Below are positions 1 to 7,114 of a stretch of 64,000 bases of DNA, piece by piece. A program made the position numbers and the translations under genes. The notes beneath the pieces were generated by a model. It was not told where the DNA came from. It was given only the letters and a program-made list of their open reading frames with translations, and did not search any database. The DNA is from Rhodopirellula halodulae. GTDB taxonomy: Bacteria > Planctomycetota > Planctomycetia > Pirellulales > Pirellulaceae. How positions within the stretch are numbered: position 1 is the stretch's first letter; every line of letters begins with the position of its first letter. The stretch is taken from assembly GCF_020966775.1 (NCBI RefSeq), contig NZ_JAJKFV010000029.1:365001-429000 (forward strand), given 5' to 3'.

Positions 1-1
1 A

Positions 2-319
2 GAGCCTGCGACTTTTCGTCGCGATGTGGAACGGGCTGACCTAGCACAGTTTCTGTTGTCGTTTCCCGATGAATACTTAACCCCGGGAAAGATTACCGAC
101 ACGCGAATTGTGGAAACGATTCAGCGGATCCAGGAAGCGATTTTTGGCAAGGCCAAGGACTCGATTCCAATGAAGGTGGTGATTGATGTCGGGGAAGCGA
201 TTCCGGTGCCGGCGGGGCGTCCGCCTCGCGGTGAAACGGATCCGGTGCTTTGCCAACTTCGAGACCAACTGCATACAATGGTGACTTCGTTGTCCAAGGA
301 AGCCAACTTGTTGGCCTGA
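2..319 (+). CDS. C-terminal end of a probable lysophospholipid acyltransferase (PlsC-like), cut by the window edge
   Basis: The reading frame is open from the left edge and stops at 319, so only about 105 C-terminal residues are visible. The conserved acyltransferase HX4D box would lie upstream, outside the window. The visible part has a segment reading VVIDVGEAIPV and then PRG, followed by an amphipathic helix. In planctomycete 1-acylglycerol-3-phosphate acyltransferases a similar tail follows the catalytic domain, which is the only basis for the family name. If correct, the enzyme would add the second acyl chain to phosphatidic acid at the inner membrane. A GTG at 26 is not a credible start because the frame runs through it. 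The assignment is tentative. Confidence 0.45.
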   Translation, partial: EPATFRRDVERADLAQFLLSFPDEYLTPGKITDTRIVETIQRIQEAIFGKAKDSIPMKVVIDVGEAIPVPAGRPPRGETDPVLCQLRDQLHTMVTSLSKEANLLA

Positions 320-439
320 GACACGTGACGATTGATTGCGACGGTGTTTCGCCTGGGTTTCCGATTGGCATCCCCTATCGGCTTTCCCTGTCGGTTTCCT
401 CGTTCAGCCTCCCATCTCAACTCACACGCCAACACAACC

Positions 440-1873
440 ATGTTGTCATTCTTCAAGAATCTTCGACCTGTTTTCCCCACGCGTCCCATGCAGGCCGCTG
501 GCATTTTGACGGCGGTGGCTGGTGGAATCGCGATCAGCGGATGCAGTGAACCGAAGCCGATGGCGTTCGAGCCCAACCTCGTGCACGCGATGAAGTACGA
601 GTTGAAGGAGGGCATCGAAATGGAACAGGCATCCAACGATGCGTTCTGGATCGTGACGGAAATGTTTGGCACGCCCGAGCAACCCAAGTTGCCGGAGGCC
701 GCCACGGAGGACGAAGATTTCGCGACTTTGGTTTCGCTGGATAACCTGATCATGGCATCGGGTCCTGCCGACGCGGAGGGTCGCGGGCTGTATCAAAAGC
801 ATTGTGCCGTTTGTCACGGCGTCAGCGGCGATGGACGTGGTTCCTCTTCCGCTATTTTGAATCCCTATCCGCGTGACTACCGGAAAGGTGTTTTCAAGTT
901 CAAGTCAACGGAACGTGGCGAGAAGCCAACCCGAGAGGACTTGGCGACATTGATCAAGCACGGCATTGAAGGCACCGCGATGGTTCCAGTGCCGAAGCTG
1001 AATGACAAGCAACTGGCGGCGCACTTGGGCAAGTCGATCGATTCCATGAGCGAAGCTGAAGTCGAAGCCGCCAAGGAAGAGGTTTTGGAGGAGCAGGTCG
1101 AGGCACTTACGGATTACGTGATCTATCTGTCGTGGCGTGGCGAATTGGAACGCACGTTGATTGATGACGCGATCTTCGAACTGGATTTGGAAGGTGGCGA
1201 TCGAATCATCAATCCCTCTCATCGCAACTCGACTGACGAAGAAGAGAAAGAACTCTTCGACGAAGGCTGGGAGATCGCGGAGGATTATGTGTTGGAGATC
1301 GCGGACGCTTGGTTGGCCGCACCTGACATGGTCGTGGAGGTTCCGGAACCACCTGCCGACATTCCGGTCGCTGACAACTACGACGAGTACGTTGCGTTGC
1401 AGAATGGCGACGAAGCCGAAACGTTGGCAAAGTCAGTCGCTCGCGGCAAAGAGCTTTACATGGGCAAGATCGCCCTGTGCAGCAAATGCCACGGCGCCAA
1501 AGGCATGGGCGATGGACAAACGACGGATTACGACGATTGGACGAAGGAATGGACGCTCGGCATCGGGATCAAACCTGAGAACCGGGACGATCTGATCCCC
1601 TTGTTGGCTCGTGGGGCATTGCCGCCGATCAACGCCAAACCTCGCAACTTCACGACCGGGTTGTTTCATGGTGGAGGCACCGCGGAGGATTTGTATCTGC
1701 GGATCACCCAGGGGATCGAAGGTTCTCCGATGCCCGCCGCGACGTTTGTCGATGGTGAGTTCGAAGAAGACGACGTGTGGCACTTGATCAACTACCTGCG
1801 GTCGTTGCAAAACCCACCCGAAACGGAAGAGACAACCGAAGAGCCCGCAACCACCGAAGTTGCAGCCCGCTGA
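440..1873 (+). CDS. Di-haem cytochrome c lipoprotein
   Basis: A 477-residue exported electron-transfer protein. I chose the ATG at 440 because it is followed by a hydrophobic segment ending in a lipobox (AISGC, Cys35); the frame also opens upstream at 332 but that part is not signal-like. There are two class-I cytochrome c modules, with haem sites CAVCH at residues 122-126 and CSKCH at 347-351. Each is followed by a typical C-terminal part containing a Met in a GxxM context (GTAM, GSPM) that can be the sixth haem ligand. Between them is an acidic linker. Expected location is the periplasmic face of the inner membrane. The C-terminal tail is rich in Glu and Thr. Partner oxidoreductases are not in view, so the exact respiratory role is unknown. 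Confidence 0.8.
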   Translation: MLSFFKNLRPVFPTRPMQAAGILTAVAGGIAISGCSEPKPMAFEPNLVHAMKYELKEGIEMEQASNDAFWIVTEMFGTPEQPKLPEAATEDEDFATLVSLDNLIMASGPADAEGRGLYQKHCAVCHGVSGDGRGSSSAILNPYPRDYRKGVFKFKSTERGEKPTREDLATLIKHGIEGTAMVPVPKLNDKQLAAHLGKSIDSMSEAEVEAAKEEVLEEQVEALTDYVIYLSWRGELERTLIDDAIFELDLEGGDRIINPSHRNSTDEEEKELFDEGWEIAEDYVLEIADAWLAAPDMVVEVPEPPADIPVADNYDEYVALQNGDEAETLAKSVARGKELYMGKIALCSKCHGAKGMGDGQTTDYDDWTKEWTLGIGIKPENRDDLIPLLARGALPPINAKPRNFTTGLFHGGGTAEDLYLRITQGIEGSPMPAATFVDGEFEEDDVWHLINYLRSLQNPPETEETTEEPATTEVAAR

Positions 1874-1884
1874 AGTTCAATCCC

Positions 1885-1950
1885 TGTAGCTCGGTGGTCC
1901 CCCACCGAGAGCTGAGCTCATTCACGGCGGGGGACCGCCGTGCCACAGGT
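1885..1950 (+). repeat. Palindromic repeat A, solitary copy
   Basis: This is the same roughly 64-bp unit found three more times at 6650, 6842 and 7040. It contains two consecutive hairpins: AGCTCGGTGG pairing with CCACCGAGAGCT (one 2-nt bulge), then CACGGCGG-GGGA-CCGCCGTG, a perfect 8-bp stem. It sits between convergent genes (cytochrome c and aspartate kinase), as do the other copies, so it may act as a bidirectional transcription stop. That role is inferred; the structure is seen directly. Confidence 0.85.
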
Positions 1951-1980
1951 GTTGTATCGTGAGGTCACGCTGAATTCCAT

Positions 1981-3768
1981 TCAGCTCAACGCGTCGGCGA
2001 AGGCTTGTTTCAGCCGTTCTGCGGCGTTGCCAGCTTGGCTGCTTTGGATCACCACGTTCACCTGCAGTTCGCTGGTCGCGATCATCTCCACATTGATCCC
2101 GGCGGAGGCGAGCTGATCAAACAAGATCGTTCCGACTTGAGTGTGGCTTCGCAAACCAATCCCGCTGACGCTGAGCTTGGTAATGCCCGAAGCTCCACGC
2201 ACGGCTCGCATTTGATGCTTGTCGCAAATCGCTTGAGCAACCTTTTCCGCGTCTGCCAAATCGGCTTGTTCCACCGTGAAGCTGACACTGGTGCTGCCGT
2301 CTTCGCCGTCATAACCCTGAACGATCATGTCGACAAAGATGCTTGCCTGGCCGATTTGGTCAAACATGTCCGCCGCCACACCGACTTGATCAGGCACACC
2401 GTCCAGTGTGACGCGAGCTTGATCGGGAACGATCGAAATGTCGGTCAGCGTGAGTGCTTCCAATGCATCGTTTTGCAGGCGTGCAACCACGTCCGCGACG
2501 TCGGCTTCCTTGGCCGCGCTGGCTTTGATTTCGTTCCAAGTTTTTGCATCCGCAGGACGCTCGTGAAGCGAGAACGCTTCGTGGACCGCGCGCAGGGCCG
2601 TGTCGGCTTGGTCACGTGGCACCAAGCATGAGATTTTGATTTCGCTGGTCGTGATCATTTGGATGTTCACGTTGGCGTCTGCCAAGGCGCGAAACATGCT
2701 CGCGGCGACGGACTTCTGATGCGCCATGCCGAGTCCGACCACGCTGACTTTGGAAACTTGATCGTCGTGAGTCACGCCATCGGCACCCAGCGATTTCAGG
2801 ATCGCTTCCAACGCGTTGAGAGTCTTTTTCAACTCGCCGCCGGCTACGGTGAAGGACACATCGGCTTTGCCAGCGTCGCCCACGTTTTGAACCACCATGT
2901 CGACGGCGACCTTTTCAGCCGCGATTGCGGAGAAAATCTTTTGGCTCATGCCAGGCACATCCGGAACGCCCAGGACCGTCACGCGAGCTTCATCACGCGT
3001 GAGGGCGGCTCCTGATACCGGTGCGGATTCGGATTCCGGTTGAGCAACGATCATCGTCCCGTCTTGGTCCGAGAAGCTGCTGCGAACATGAATCGGCACA
3101 TCAAACTTTTTGGCGAATTCGATTGATCGCGAATGCATCACGCCGGCACCGAGCGATGCCAGTTCCAGCATTTCGTCGTAACTGATCACATCCACTCGGC
3201 GAGCTTCGGCCAGCAAACGTGGGTCGGTCGTGTAGACACCATCCACGTCAGTGTTGATCTCACACGCATCGGCACCCAGCACGGCCGCCAGAGCAACAGC
3301 GGTGGTATCGCTTCCACCTCGACCCAGGGTTGTGATGTTCAGGTCGTCGTCGATGCCTTGGAATCCCGCGGCGACCACGATGTTGCCGGCATCCAACAAG
3401 CTTTCGATGCGACCCGTGTCGATCGATTGAATGCGAGCCTTGCTGAAACTGTTGTCGGTCTTCAGTCCAATCTGGCCGCCAGTGAGGCTGACCGCTTTGG
3501 AACCCATTTGGTGGATGGCCATCGCAACCAAAGCCACGCTGACTTGTTCGCCCGTGCTGAGCAGCATGTCCATTTCACGGGCGGGAGGCTCTTCGCTGAT
3601 CTGCGAAGCCAGGTCCAGCAACGTGTCGGTGTTCTTGCCCATGGCGCTGACCACCATCACGACTTGGTGACCGGCTTTTTGTGCACGGATGGCCTTGCGA
3701 GCAGCAGCACGGATTTTGTCGGTGTCCGCGACGGAGGTGCCGCCGAATTTTTGAACGATCAGGGACAT
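1981..3768 (-). CDS. lysC: Aspartate kinase with four ACT domains
   Basis: This enzyme phosphorylates aspartate, the first step towards lysine, threonine and methionine. The kinase domain (about residues 1-245) begins with the signature KFGGTS at 7-12 and has a GRGGSDTTA nucleotide-site loop at 149-157. The protein is 595 aa, well above the roughly 405-450 aa of the commonest bacterial forms, because the regulatory region is duplicated. ACT-like units lie near residues 263-328, 340-402, 450-515 and 529-592; the second and fourth share the motif MITTSE/MIATSE. Four-ACT aspartokinases are known in cyanobacteria. Feedback inhibition by Lys and/or Thr is expected from the family. It lies 78 bp downstream of the phosphomutase gene on the same strand, probably in one operon, and ends at a hairpin repeat. 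Confidence 0.95.
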   Translation of the reverse strand: MSLIVQKFGGTSVADTDKIRAAARKAIRAQKAGHQVVMVVSAMGKNTDTLLDLASQISEEPPAREMDMLLSTGEQVSVALVAMAIHQMGSKAVSLTGGQIGLKTDNSFSKARIQSIDTGRIESLLDAGNIVVAAGFQGIDDDLNITTLGRGGSDTTAVALAAVLGADACEINTDVDGVYTTDPRLLAEARRVDVISYDEMLELASLGAGVMHSRSIEFAKKFDVPIHVRSSFSDQDGTMIVAQPESESAPVSGAALTRDEARVTVLGVPDVPGMSQKIFSAIAAEKVAVDMVVQNVGDAGKADVSFTVAGGELKKTLNALEAILKSLGADGVTHDDQVSKVSVVGLGMAHQKSVAASMFRALADANVNIQMITTSEIKISCLVPRDQADTALRAVHEAFSLHERPADAKTWNEIKASAAKEADVADVVARLQNDALEALTLTDISIVPDQARVTLDGVPDQVGVAADMFDQIGQASIFVDMIVQGYDGEDGSTSVSFTVEQADLADAEKVAQAICDKHQMRAVRGASGITKLSVSGIGLRSHTQVGTILFDQLASAGINVEMIATSELQVNVVIQSSQAGNAAERLKQAFADALS

Positions 3769-3846
3769 GGAGATGACGAAACGAAAGGGAGTTGAAGGTG
3801 GCGAGCGACGATCAGAACAGTCGCTCAGGTTGCGATCGCGTGGAGA

Positions 3847-5091
3847 TCAATCGGCTTTCTTGACGAACGAATCCATCATTGTCCAACCAGGATCAAAGGC
3901 CCAACCGGAAGCATTCGCGGCCACCTCGTCGAAGGTGGTCGCCGAATCGGCTTCGATCCCGGTTCCGGCCATCACAAGCGGCACCGGACCGTGGGTGTGC
4001 TTCTTCGTGCGACAGAAGGTTGGGTGGTCGGGCAGGATCAACATGCGATGCTCACCGTGCTGCGACAACGCTTCCCACAAAGGAGCAACGATGTGCTCGT
4101 CGATCTGCTGCAATGCTTTGATTTTCTCGTCCGCGTTGCCCTCGTGGGAGGCTTCGTCCGGTGCTTCGATGTGGACGCAGACGAAATCATAATCAGCGAG
4201 TGCCTGGATTGCTGCTTGCCCTTTCCCGGCGTAGTTCGTGTCCAGGTAACCCGTGGCACCTTCGACCTCGATCCGAGGCCAGCCCGCCAGTGCGCCGATG
4301 CCGCGAAGCAAGTCAACGGCGGTGATCATCACGCCGCGAATGCCGTATCGTTCTTCGAACGTTGAGAGCTTGGGGGCGCCGCCGCTGCTCCACAACCAAA
4401 CGTGCGTGGCTTCGTCTTTGCCTGCCGCTTTGCGAGCCGCATTGATCGGATGTTTCGCCAGGATCTCAGCCGAGGCATTCATCAGGTCAACCAAGATCTG
4501 GCTTCCTGGGCCGCGTGGGAAATCATCGACCACGCTTAAGTCGGTCAAATCGTGAGGGGCACTGGATCGCGTCGATGAGGTGAACGGCGAGGGATGATCC
4601 GCGTCGCCGCGATACAGCATCAAATTGCGATAGCTCACGCCGGGGACAAATTCCAAACGCTCAGCCAGGTCGCTGTCGGCCAAGGGGCCGTTCTCTCCGA
4701 ACAATTCTTTCGAAAGGTCGGCCAGCAACGTGGTGGCTTCTTCGGTGCTGATGTGATCAGCGGTGAAGTCGATCATCGTTTGGTCGCGTATGGTGACCAA
4801 ATTGCAGCGAACGGCACAATCGTACGGCCCCAGCTCGATGCCTTGTGCGGCGGCTTCCAGCGGAGCGCGTCCCGTGAAGCACACGTTGGGGTCGTAGCCC
4901 AGCAAACACAGGTTGGCGATCTCGCTGCCGGCGGGAAAGTCAATCGGCGTGTTGTCCGTGACGCCGACGCGGCCCAGCGAAGCGATCTTGTCCATCGCGG
5001 GCAGATTCGCGGCCTGCAGCGGTGTGCGGCCGTTCAGCGATTCCAGGGGTTCGTCGGCACAGCCGTCGGGAATAATCAGTGCATATTTCAT
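3847..5091 (-). CDS. ApgM-family phosphomutase; possibly a non-orthologous homoserine kinase
   Basis: A 414-aa alkaline-phosphatase-superfamily enzyme of the archaeal-type cofactor-independent phosphoglycerate mutase family. The start is the ATG at 5091, giving MKYALIIPDG, the normal family N-terminus; the frame is open 55 codons upstream but that part is low-complexity. Asp9 in IIPDG is the first metal ligand, Ser56 in PAGSEIAN is the expected phospho-serine, and the C-terminal LPDH motif supplies further metal ligands. Standard annotation is 2,3-bisphosphoglycerate-independent phosphoglycerate mutase. A bacterial subgroup of this family has been proposed to be homoserine kinase on the basis of genome context, and this gene sits directly upstream of aspartate kinase, which fits that idea. 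Family assignment is firm; the substrate is open. Confidence 0.85.
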   Translation of the reverse strand: MKYALIIPDGCADEPLESLNGRTPLQAANLPAMDKIASLGRVGVTDNTPIDFPAGSEIANLCLLGYDPNVCFTGRAPLEAAAQGIELGPYDCAVRCNLVTIRDQTMIDFTADHISTEEATTLLADLSKELFGENGPLADSDLAERLEFVPGVSYRNLMLYRGDADHPSPFTSSTRSSAPHDLTDLSVVDDFPRGPGSQILVDLMNASAEILAKHPINAARKAAGKDEATHVWLWSSGGAPKLSTFEERYGIRGVMITAVDLLRGIGALAGWPRIEVEGATGYLDTNYAGKGQAAIQALADYDFVCVHIEAPDEASHEGNADEKIKALQQIDEHIVAPLWEALSQHGEHRMLILPDHPTFCRTKKHTHGPVPLVMAGTGIEADSATTFDEVAANASGWAFDPGWTMMDSFVKKAD

Positions 5092-5340
5092 GGCGAAGGC
5101 TCCGCCGGGATGATCGAGAGAATTGTGGCAGTTTCGTTGAACACTGGAAAAAACGAAAGGGCCCGACCGAGATCGCTCAGTCGGGGGCGTAGCAGATGAC
5201 GTGACTGTGCCAATCGCTGCAATCGGACCGCGTCCCCAGGCTTGACACCAAACCACCCAAAAAGATGTGGTGAAGTGGTCGGACGTGACCCATTCTTGAT
5301 TGGATCAATAGCTCTCTTCGTTCTCGCACCGAATTTGACG

Positions 5341-6618
5341 ATGCAAGCTGTCACATCCACGACGCATTCTTCCTCCGCCGATCCATTCGCTCCGTCCGCT
5401 TGGCAGAAGGAGTCTGCGATTTCTATTTCGACCGATAGCGACTCACCGGCCGCCACGGGGCACTCCCCCGCGGAAGTTCGAGAATTGGCGAAAGCGGTCC
5501 GTAAAGGCCAATGCATCGAGTCGGTAAGCAGCGATGAATCGGCTGCCGCTTTGAAGCCGCATCGCCGGATCGTTGAGTTGGATGCATTGCGGGCAATGGC
5601 CGCGATCAACTTGGTGCTGTTCCACTTCACCCACGTCTACGCTGTCAAGTTTGGATACACGAGTCCGCTGGGTGGCGAGTGGCCGTATGGCGCTTATGGG
5701 GTGGAGCTGTTCTTCATCCTCAGCGGTTTCGTCAACAGCATGTCGTTGCTGCGTCGCGGCAAGCCCACTGACTTTGTGGCCGCGCGATTGATCCGGATCG
5801 TGCCGTTGTTCTTGATGGTCATTGGTGCGAATCTTTGGATCACAACGCTGGCTCCGCTCAACGGTCAACCCGTTTCCACGGCTCAGTTCCTGGCCAACTT
5901 GACGTTGATGCCTCGCGTGTTTGGTTATGAATGCATCGATCCGGTGATGTGGACGTTGCAGGTCGAGATGATGTTTTACTTCGTCCTGGTGACGTTGTTC
6001 TGCAAAGGCTTTTTGAAACGATACTTCGTCGGGTGGGGATCGCTGCTGGCGGCATCGCTGGTCTTGTGCCCCACGTTGGATGCGGCCAAAGCGAGTTACG
6101 GTGACACGACGATCTTCGCAGCATTCACCGCGGTGCGACATCTGTTGGTATTGGATTTCGCACCGTTGTTCGCCATCGGATTCTTGCTGTACATGATCAA
6201 GACGGGCGTCGGGCCAAAGTGGAAGAACCTGCTGGGGATCGTGATCGCCGCTGGTGTGTTCCACAGCATTGATCATGGCAAACACAATCCCGCCGCGACG
6301 GTTTTGATCATCGGCTTGGTGACGATGGCGGCCTACGGCAAAATTCCTGTGCTTCGGCTGAAACCGTTTGTCACCGTCAGTGCGATCTCCTACGCGTTGT
6401 ATCTCTGTCACAACAACTTGGGCTGTGCGTTGATTCATGCGTTTGACCACGCCGGAGTGCCGCCGCTCGCGAGTCTCGCGATCGCGATTGTGTTCTCCTT
6501 CGCGTTGGCTTTGGTCATCACCAACCGAGTCGAGCAGCCGATCACCAAGGCATTGCGTCGGTTGTATGCCAAAGCAACTGAACGAGCCCGACAGCCCGCT
6601 GCCGAACCAGCCGTTTGA
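5341..6618 (+). CDS. Acyltransferase-3 family membrane protein (OafA/YrhL-like)
   Basis: A polytopic inner-membrane O-acyltransferase, 425 aa from the ATG at 5341. An in-frame start at 5242 would overlap the divergent phosphomutase leader and is less likely. The first about 75 residues are a Ser/Thr-rich cytoplasmic tail. The family core starts at about residue 78 with RRIVELDALRAMAAINLVLF; the usual catalytic His and Arg are represented by the FHF triplet and the RLIRI segment. About ten hydrophobic segments follow, ending with a basic tail. Family members acetylate or acylate sugars of lipopolysaccharide, exopolysaccharide or antibiotics; no glycan cluster is adjacent, so the substrate is unknown. 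Confidence 0.85.
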   Translation: MQAVTSTTHSSSADPFAPSAWQKESAISISTDSDSPAATGHSPAEVRELAKAVRKGQCIESVSSDESAAALKPHRRIVELDALRAMAAINLVLFHFTHVYAVKFGYTSPLGGEWPYGAYGVELFFILSGFVNSMSLLRRGKPTDFVAARLIRIVPLFLMVIGANLWITTLAPLNGQPVSTAQFLANLTLMPRVFGYECIDPVMWTLQVEMMFYFVLVTLFCKGFLKRYFVGWGSLLAASLVLCPTLDAAKASYGDTTIFAAFTAVRHLLVLDFAPLFAIGFLLYMIKTGVGPKWKNLLGIVIAAGVFHSIDHGKHNPAATVLIIGLVTMAAYGKIPVLRLKPFVTVSAISYALYLCHNNLGCALIHAFDHAGVPPLASLAIAIVFSFALALVITNRVEQPITKALRRLYAKATERARQPAAEPAV

Positions 6619-6649
6619 GCACGCACACCCACAACCAAAACCAAAAACC

Positions 6650-6713
6650 GTAGCTCGGTGGTCCCCACCGAGAGCTGAGCTCAATCACGGCGGGGGACCG
6701 CCGTGCCACAGGT
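6650..6713 (+). repeat. Palindromic repeat A, array copy 1
   Basis: This is the first A unit of the A-B-A-B-A array between the convergent acyltransferase and leuS genes. It has the same two hairpins as the copy at 1885, with one base shorter C-run in the first loop. Confidence 0.85.
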
Positions 6714-6841
6714 TGATTCGCGTTTGGGCGGTAGGCCGGAACACGCCGCTTCGGCGCAGCTCCGGCACCTGCGAACCGATCGGCTGATCTCCACAGCCGG
6801 ATATGCGTCGCAAAGCCTCCTGCATCCGGCCTGCAGTTCAC
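6714..6841 (+). repeat. Repeat B, copy 1, with a REP-like palindrome
   Basis: A roughly 128-bp spacer unit repeated at 6906. It has two structures. The first is GCCGGA pairing with TCCGGC, enclosing CGCCG-CTT-CGGCG. The second is GCCGGAT at 6796-6802 pairing with ATCCGGC at 6824-6830, followed by CTGCAG. By eye the second strongly resembles enterobacterial REP palindromes, which begin GCCGGATG and end ATCCGGCCTAC. Confidence 0.8.
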
Positions 6842-6905
6842 TGTAGCTCGGTGGTCCCCCACCGAGAGCTGGGCTCAAGCACGGCGGGGGACCGCCGTGC
6901 CACAG
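6842..6905 (+). repeat. Palindromic repeat A, array copy 2
   Basis: The second A unit of the array, 192 bp from the first. Both hairpins are conserved. Differences from copy 1 are confined mostly to the linker between them (GGGCTCAAGC versus GAGCTCAATC). Confidence 0.85.
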
Positions 6906-7039
6906 ATTGATTCGCGTTTGGGCGGTAGGCCGGAACCAGCCGCTTCGGTGCAGCTCCGGCACCTGCGAACCGATCGATCGGCTAATCATCACTGCCGGAT
7001 GTGCGTCGCAAGCATCCTTCATCCGGCCTACAGTTCACC
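6906..7039 (+). repeat. Repeat B, copy 2, with a REP-like palindrome
   Basis: This copy is about 90 percent identical by eye to the unit at 6714, with a 4-bp duplication (GATCGATCGG). The REP-like hairpin is GCCGGAT at 6994-7000 with ATCCGGC at 7021-7027, followed by CTACAG, even closer to the enterobacterial REP consensus than copy 1. Confidence 0.8.
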
Positions 7040-7104
7040 GTAGCTCGGTGGTCCTCCACCGAGAGCTGGGCTCAATCACGGCGGGGGACCGCCGTGCCAC
7101 AGGT
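7040..7104 (+). repeat. Palindromic repeat A, array copy 3
   Basis: The last A unit of the array; it ends 11 bp before the leuS stop codon. The first-hairpin loop reads GTCCTCC rather than GTCCCCC; the stems are preserved, so this variation does not break the structure. Confidence 0.85.
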
Positions 7105-7114
7105 TTTGTCGTGG

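Noticed and set aside
5443-6684. A 413-codon open frame on the minus strand
   Set aside because: It is antisense to the acyltransferase-3 gene; the translation is rich in His, Gln and Arg with no membrane or domain features.
6650-7104. The same array as a possible CRISPR
   Set aside because: Only three copies, repeat units of about 64 bp with internal hairpins, spacers that are themselves repeats, and no cas genes.
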